Of a stretch of DNA of 64,000 bases, positions 59,549 to 64,000 are shown in pieces. The stretch comes from JACCVL01 sp963704295 (GTDB taxonomy: Bacteria > Actinomycetota > Actinomycetes > Propionibacteriales > Nocardioidaceae). Position 1 is the stretch's first letter. Every line of letters begins with the position of its first letter. The DNA is taken from the NCBI GenBank assembly GCA_963704295.1, contig OY969884.1, positions 1,736,001-1,800,000 on the forward strand, read 5' to 3'. Both the position numbers and the translations under genes were made by a program. The notes beneath the pieces were generated by a model. It was not told the DNA's origin and did not search any database. It was given only the letters and a program-made list of their open reading frames with translations.

Positions 59549-60268
59549 TCAGGGGATGCGCGTGCGGAGGAAAACCTCGGCCAGCCGGTCGTGGTCGAGT
59601 CCGTGTGACCGCGCCGCGGCGGCGGCGGCGGCACGCAGCTTCGGTGCCAGCGTGTCCGGGTCGGGGTGCTGACTCTCGTGCGCGAGCACTGCCCGGAGCT
59701 TCGCGTCGAAGGTTTCGGTGACGTCAACTGCGTGGTTCGGCTCGGGGTGGGCGACCAGCCACAGCTCGGGCACCGTCCAGGCGGCCAGTCCACGCTGGGC
59801 GAGCTCTGGGAGGGCGTGCGGGTTGCGGGCCGCGGGATAGACCGCCTGTACGGTCGCCTCGCCGGCGGCGAGGTGGTCCGGGTGGCTGCGGTGCAGCCGG
59901 GCCCAGTCCCGCTCCGGGCTCTGCGTCAGCACCCGCTGCGGGCGGACCTCGCGGATGGTGGCGACGATGTCGCGGACCAGGTCCGGTGACACCGTGAGCT
60001 CACCGTCCACCCCGCCGAGGAACCGCACGTCGTGAACCCCGATCTCGGCGGCCGCCGCGCGCTGCTCGCGCCGCCGGATGGCCGGGATGTCCGCGCGGTC
60101 CACGCCGTCGTCGAAGCCGCCGGCCTGTCCGTCGGTGCAGACCAGGAGCGTCACCGCAGTGCCCTCAGCCGTCCAAGCGGCGACCGTCCCGGCCGCGCCG
60201 AAGTCGACGTCGTCGGGGTGCGCGGTCACCACCAGGGCGCGCTCGACCGCATCGGTTCTGGAGGGCAT
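59549..60268 (-). CDS. PIG-L family deacetylase (MshB/LmbE-like)
   Basis: 239 residues. Zinc/catalytic motifs: VVTAHPDDVDFGAAG and the later RSHPDHLAAGEA. Family members deacetylate GlcNAc-type substrates, for example in mycothiol synthesis (MshB) or mycothiol S-conjugate cleavage (Mca). MshB or Mca cannot be told apart from this reading. ATG 60268 is chosen over the longer frame, which is Arg/Pro-rich. No other msh gene is in the window. Confidence 0.85.
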   Translation of the reverse strand: MPSRTDAVERALVVTAHPDDVDFGAAGTVAAWTAEGTAVTLLVCTDGQAGGFDDGVDRADIPAIRRREQRAAAAEIGVHDVRFLGGVDGELTVSPDLVRDIVATIREVRPQRVLTQSPERDWARLHRSHPDHLAAGEATVQAVYPAARNPHALPELAQRGLAAWTVPELWLVAHPEPNHAVDVTETFDAKLRAVLAHESQHPDPDTLAPKLRAAAAAAARSHGLDHDRLAEVFLRTRIP

Positions 60269-60372
60269 GGTGCAGACGCTAACAACGCCTGCGCGGCTGC
60301 GCTGACGACCGGGCGTGGCGGAGGGGCTCGCTGCTCCTGACATCCACGGGCCGCAGCGACAGACTGGGCGCC

Positions 60373-60723
60373 ATGGCGTACGACACCGACCTGGCAGACC
60401 GGATCCGAGCGGTCGTCGCAGCCGAGGATGCACTGACCGAGCAGAAGATGTTCGGCGGCCTCGCCTTCCTGATCAACGGCCACATGGCGGTGGCCGCCAG
60501 CGGACAGGGAGGTCTGATGCTGCGCGTCGACCCGGAAGCGACCGAGTCACTGGTCGGCGACCCGCACGCGCGCCGTTTCGAGATGCACGGGCGGGAGATG
60601 GACGGCTGGCTGCGTGTCGACACGGAGGGACTGCAGAGCGACGACCAGCTCAGTGGGTGGGTGCGCCACGGGATCGACTACGCCCGGTCACTCCCGCCCA
60701 AGCGGCCGCGGAAGCGACGCTGA
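60373..60723 (+). CDS. TfoX/Sxy N-terminal domain protein
   Basis: 116 residues: MAYDTDLADRIRAVVA, EQKMFGGLAFLINGHMAVAA, and a terminal basic KRPRKRR. Only the N-terminal TfoX domain is present. TfoX regulates competence in proteobacteria, but single-domain actinobacterial members have unknown roles. ATG 60373. Confidence 0.85.
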   Translation: MAYDTDLADRIRAVVAAEDALTEQKMFGGLAFLINGHMAVAASGQGGLMLRVDPEATESLVGDPHARRFEMHGREMDGWLRVDTEGLQSDDQLSGWVRHGIDYARSLPPKRPRKRR

Positions 60724-60736
60724 CCGCCCCGTCTCG

Positions 60737-62104
<1,368 letters not shown>

Positions 62105-62147
62105 GGGGGCAGTCTCCACCAGCCGGAACAGACCGCGGGCGGAGGTG

Positions 62148-63062
62148 TCAGGCCATCTGGTCGACGTAGGCGACGACCCGGTTCAGCAGCGATGTCGCCT
62201 GCAGGAGCTCCGCGGGCGGGGTGGGCGGGTTCTCGGCGAGCTCGTACAGCAGCGGCGCCGCCTCCTGGTGCCCCGACTGCAGTGCAACCTGAGCGCAGAT
62301 CCGGGCCGCGGCACGGACGGCGGCCGGGTCGACCGACCAGATCGCCTCGAAGAGCCGCTGCCGGTCGGGCACGGTCGACTGCCCGGGCAGCTCCCAGGCG
62401 GTGAGCATCGCGGGGTGGTCGGGCGCGTCGCAGACGACTGCCCACTCGCGCCGCATCGGCGCGTCGTCCGGCAGGTGGACGAGGGTCGTCCCGCTCACCG
62501 GTTCCGGCGCCTGGTGGCCGAAGTCGGCGAAGGCGGTGGTCGAGCGGGCGATTCGCGCCAGCTCGGTCCAGCGCTCCTCAGCTGCCCGGAAATGGCGCTC
62601 CTCCTGGAACGCGCCGAAGATGATCGGTCGCTCGGCCCGTGCGCAGCACTCGTCCTCGATGGCCCAGGACAGCGCGATCAGGCTCGACTTCCGCAACCGC
62701 TGAGGCTGCAGCCGGGGGTGCAGTCGGCGGACCGTGGCGTAGACCGACGGGGATCCCGGGGGATCCTCGACAGCGGCTCGGGCGAGCGCGACCTCCGCGA
62801 TCGCCACCTCCAGGCGGGCGCCGTCGTCGCGCCGTCGGAGCACGCGCAGCACGAGGTCGGCGTCTCGTTCGGCGTAGCGCCGATGTCCGCTCTCCCTGCG
62901 TTCGGGCTTGGGGAACCCGTACCGGGTCTCCCACATCCGCAGAGTCGCGGGCTGCAGACCGGTTCGTTCGGCGAGGTCGCCGATCGTCATCATCGACGGC
63001 GAAGCCCCCATGGTCGGGGCCTGGGGTTGCGTGCTGCTGGGTGATGGGGGCATGCTGGGCAT
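62148..63062 (-). CDS. MerR-family regulator with DICT sensory domain
   Basis: 304 residues from ATG 63062 (ATG 63053 or later are possible). N-terminal MerR winged helix: MMTIGDLAERTGLQPATLRM, WETRYGFPKPERRESGHRRY. The rest (about 110-300) is a DICT domain (SLIALSWAIEDECCARAERP, FGAFQEERHF), often linked to light or second-messenger sensing in actinobacteria and cyanobacteria. The upstream continuation of the frame to 63911 is antisense to other genes and rejected. It is divergent from a small gene and likely binds the 63084-63106 palindrome. Confidence 0.85.
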   Translation of the reverse strand: MPSMPPSPSSTQPQAPTMGASPSMMTIGDLAERTGLQPATLRMWETRYGFPKPERRESGHRRYAERDADLVLRVLRRRDDGARLEVAIAEVALARAAVEDPPGSPSVYATVRRLHPRLQPQRLRKSSLIALSWAIEDECCARAERPIIFGAFQEERHFRAAEERWTELARIARSTTAFADFGHQAPEPVSGTTLVHLPDDAPMRREWAVVCDAPDHPAMLTAWELPGQSTVPDRQRLFEAIWSVDPAAVRAAARICAQVALQSGHQEAAPLLYELAENPPTPPAELLQATSLLNRVVAYVDQMA

Positions 63063-63083
63063 CGTAAACCTAAACAAGCCGTT

Positions 63084-63106
63084 GAGAAAAGTGTATAACT
63101 TTTCTC
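63084..63106. promoter_or_regulatory. Perfect operator palindrome for the MerR-DICT regulator
   Basis: GAGAAAAGT (63084-63092) and ACTTTTCTC (63098-63106), 5-base centre, form a perfect 9-bp inverted repeat. A TATAAC -10 box (63094-63099) sits at its centre. This AT-rich patch stands out in a GC-rich window and lies between the divergent MerR and small-protein genes. MerR proteins classically bind such sites inside the promoter spacer. Confidence 0.65.
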
Positions 63107-63128
63107 TCCCTGGAACAGGAGCCACCGG

Positions 63129-63419
63129 ATGAGCGACACCACCAACCCCACCACCGGACAGCGCAGCGACGTCGTCGACTGGACCGACCTCGGTCGAGAG
63201 ATGTGGTCGTTCCTGACCGGTCGCGAGGCCGCGATCAACTACCGGTTCATCGACATGGCCGTCGAGGTCCCCCGGGACACCGGCGCCGAGGCCCCGCGAG
63301 CGACCTGGAAGCTGAACGGCACGTTGCAGGTCACCACCCGCGACAACGCCAGCTCCACGGCCGGTTCGAGCGACGGCACCAGCGACAGCACCGCCGGCAG
63401 CGCTGCCAGCGCCGCCTGA
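63129..63419 (+). CDS. Small hypothetical protein, probable target of MerR-DICT
   Basis: 96 residues: a hydrophilic start (MSDTTNPTTGQRSDVVDWTD), then MWSFLTGREAAINYRFIDMA, and a Ser/Ala/Thr-rich tail (about 75-96). AGGAG is well spaced before ATG 63129. It is followed after 4 bases by an FHA-domain gene. No family recognised; it may be a partner in an FHA-dependent complex. Confidence 0.7.
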   Translation: MSDTTNPTTGQRSDVVDWTDLGREMWSFLTGREAAINYRFIDMAVEVPRDTGAEAPRATWKLNGTLQVTTRDNASSTAGSSDGTSDSTAGSAASAA

Positions 63420-63423
63420 GCCG

Positions 63424-64000
63424 ATGGTCACCGATCTCTCGATCGATGCCGAGCTCGAGTTCTCGGTCGACATCCCGGGGGCGCGCACTGTCTCCGGGAT
63501 GTTGACCGGGTCCGGCAAACAGCTGGATCTCCAGGTCAGCGACCCGTTCCTGTTCGCCGGGCGGTCGGACTCCGGTGCGATCCGTGGCCTGGCGGACCTG
63601 CTGGCCGACCGAGGCCTCTCGCTCAGCGTGCACACGTCGTCCGGCCCCCTCGTCACGCTGGGCACTGGGCGGACGTCGTGGCTGCAGCGCCGGCTGACCG
63701 GCTCGCGGCACATTCGGATCGAGCGCGGAGCCGGGCTGTGGTCCCTCGTCCGCGGACGCGCCTCGGCGCCGGCCGGAGGCGCGCTTCCGGCAGCCGCGCT
63801 GGCGCCTCCGCCGACCCTGTTCCCGGTCGCTCCCACGATGCTGCGGCGCCGCCGCCGACCGGTGACGACGACGCACGATCCGCGCGGAGGTGGCAACCCG
63901 CGGCTGATCATGGCGCCGGGTCCCTACCCCAGACTGGGAGATCCGCAGGAGGTCTTTGCGCTGCGCGACAAGGTCACGACGATCGGGAGTGCACCCGACT
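63424..64000 (+). CDS. FHA-domain protein, 5' part (cut by window end)
   Basis: An open frame of 192 codons from ATG 63424 with no stop before the window end. The first part (MVTDLSIDAELEFSVDIPGA, then LLADRGLSLSVHTSSG and RRLTGSRHIRIERGAGL) is of unknown fold and contains an Arg-rich patch (about 140-146). The last residues VFALRDKVTTIGSAPD match the start of an FHA phosphothreonine-binding domain. It is cotranscribed with the small gene before it. The rest of the protein lies outside the window. Confidence 0.75.
   Translation, partial: MVTDLSIDAELEFSVDIPGARTVSGMLTGSGKQLDLQVSDPFLFAGRSDSGAIRGLADLLADRGLSLSVHTSSGPLVTLGTGRTSWLQRRLTGSRHIRIERGAGLWSLVRGRASAPAGGALPAAALAPPPTLFPVAPTMLRRRRRPVTTTHDPRGGGNPRLIMAPGPYPRLGDPQEVFALRDKVTTIGSAPD

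Noticed and set aside
63063..63911. N-terminal extension of the MerR-DICT frame
   Set aside because: It is antisense to the small and FHA genes and crosses their promoter and the operator palindrome.

Overview
The window reads as chromosomal DNA of a high-GC Actinomycetota. By eye the sequence is strongly GC-rich, many genes start with GTG or TTG, and neighbouring genes are often coupled by 4-base GTGA or ATGA overlaps. The gene families also fit: a SARP/AfsR regulator, MerR-DICT, heliorhodopsin, a zincin-type metallopeptidase and a short Glu-Asp-Phe tRNA cluster. A Geodermatophilus/Blastococcus-like organism is my best guess, but that is an inference. No prophage, transposase or CRISPR array was found.

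Layout. 0.1-3.8 kb: catalase and a membrane diguanylate cyclase. 3.8-15.5 kb: a probable sulfur region. It has a rhodanese/DUF2892 protein behind a CsoR/CstR-type operator, two SulP anion transporters (one with an overlapping GntR/UTRA regulator), two DUF202 proteins, and an operon of a fused ferredoxin/NrfD subunit, a molybdopterin oxidoreductase and an Mrp/ApbC Fe-S carrier. 15.6-21.5 kb: small genes including a tail-collar protein, a heliorhodopsin, a YCII protein, a methyltransferase/GNAT pair, a secreted subtilase with a structured leader, and an ABM protein. 21.7-33.1 kb: a 1757-residue secreted heme peroxidase with RTX, Fn3 and Ig-like domains, divergent from a Tat-exported multicopper oxidase, a membrane protein and a signal peptidase, followed by a large SARP regulator. 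33.2-34.3 kb: repeats, a G-rich tract and three tRNA genes. 34.3-43.2 kb: zincin, HATPase protein, aroQ, a DoxX-like protein, a GGDEF-EAL protein, an ornithine-decarboxylase-like enzyme coupled to an MFS protein, and a methyltransferase.

43.3-56.0 kb is the most system-like block. It holds a DUF3179 lipoprotein plus a TlpA-like thioredoxin lipoprotein, two mercuric-reductase-like flavoproteins enclosing an ECF sigma/zinc anti-sigma pair, a CDP-alcohol phosphatidyltransferase plus a TVP38 protein, an ABC transporter resembling YnjBCD, and a radical SAM enzyme. Several parts match the uncharacterised E. coli ydjXYZ-ynjABCDEF region. 56.2-64 kb: a lipoprotein, an ArnT-like glycosyltransferase, a glutathionyl-hydroquinone-reductase-like protein, PIG-L, TfoX-N, a group II PLP decarboxylase, a MerR-DICT regulator divergent from a small protein across a perfect operator palindrome, and the start of an FHA-domain protein cut by the window end.

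Two intergenic repeat families run through the window. One is an exactly 46-bp element bounded by GACGTCA/TGACGTC inverted ends (eight copies, four in tandem). The other is a 15-bp word, AAGTCGCGGATCGTG (six copies). Neither encodes anything visible.
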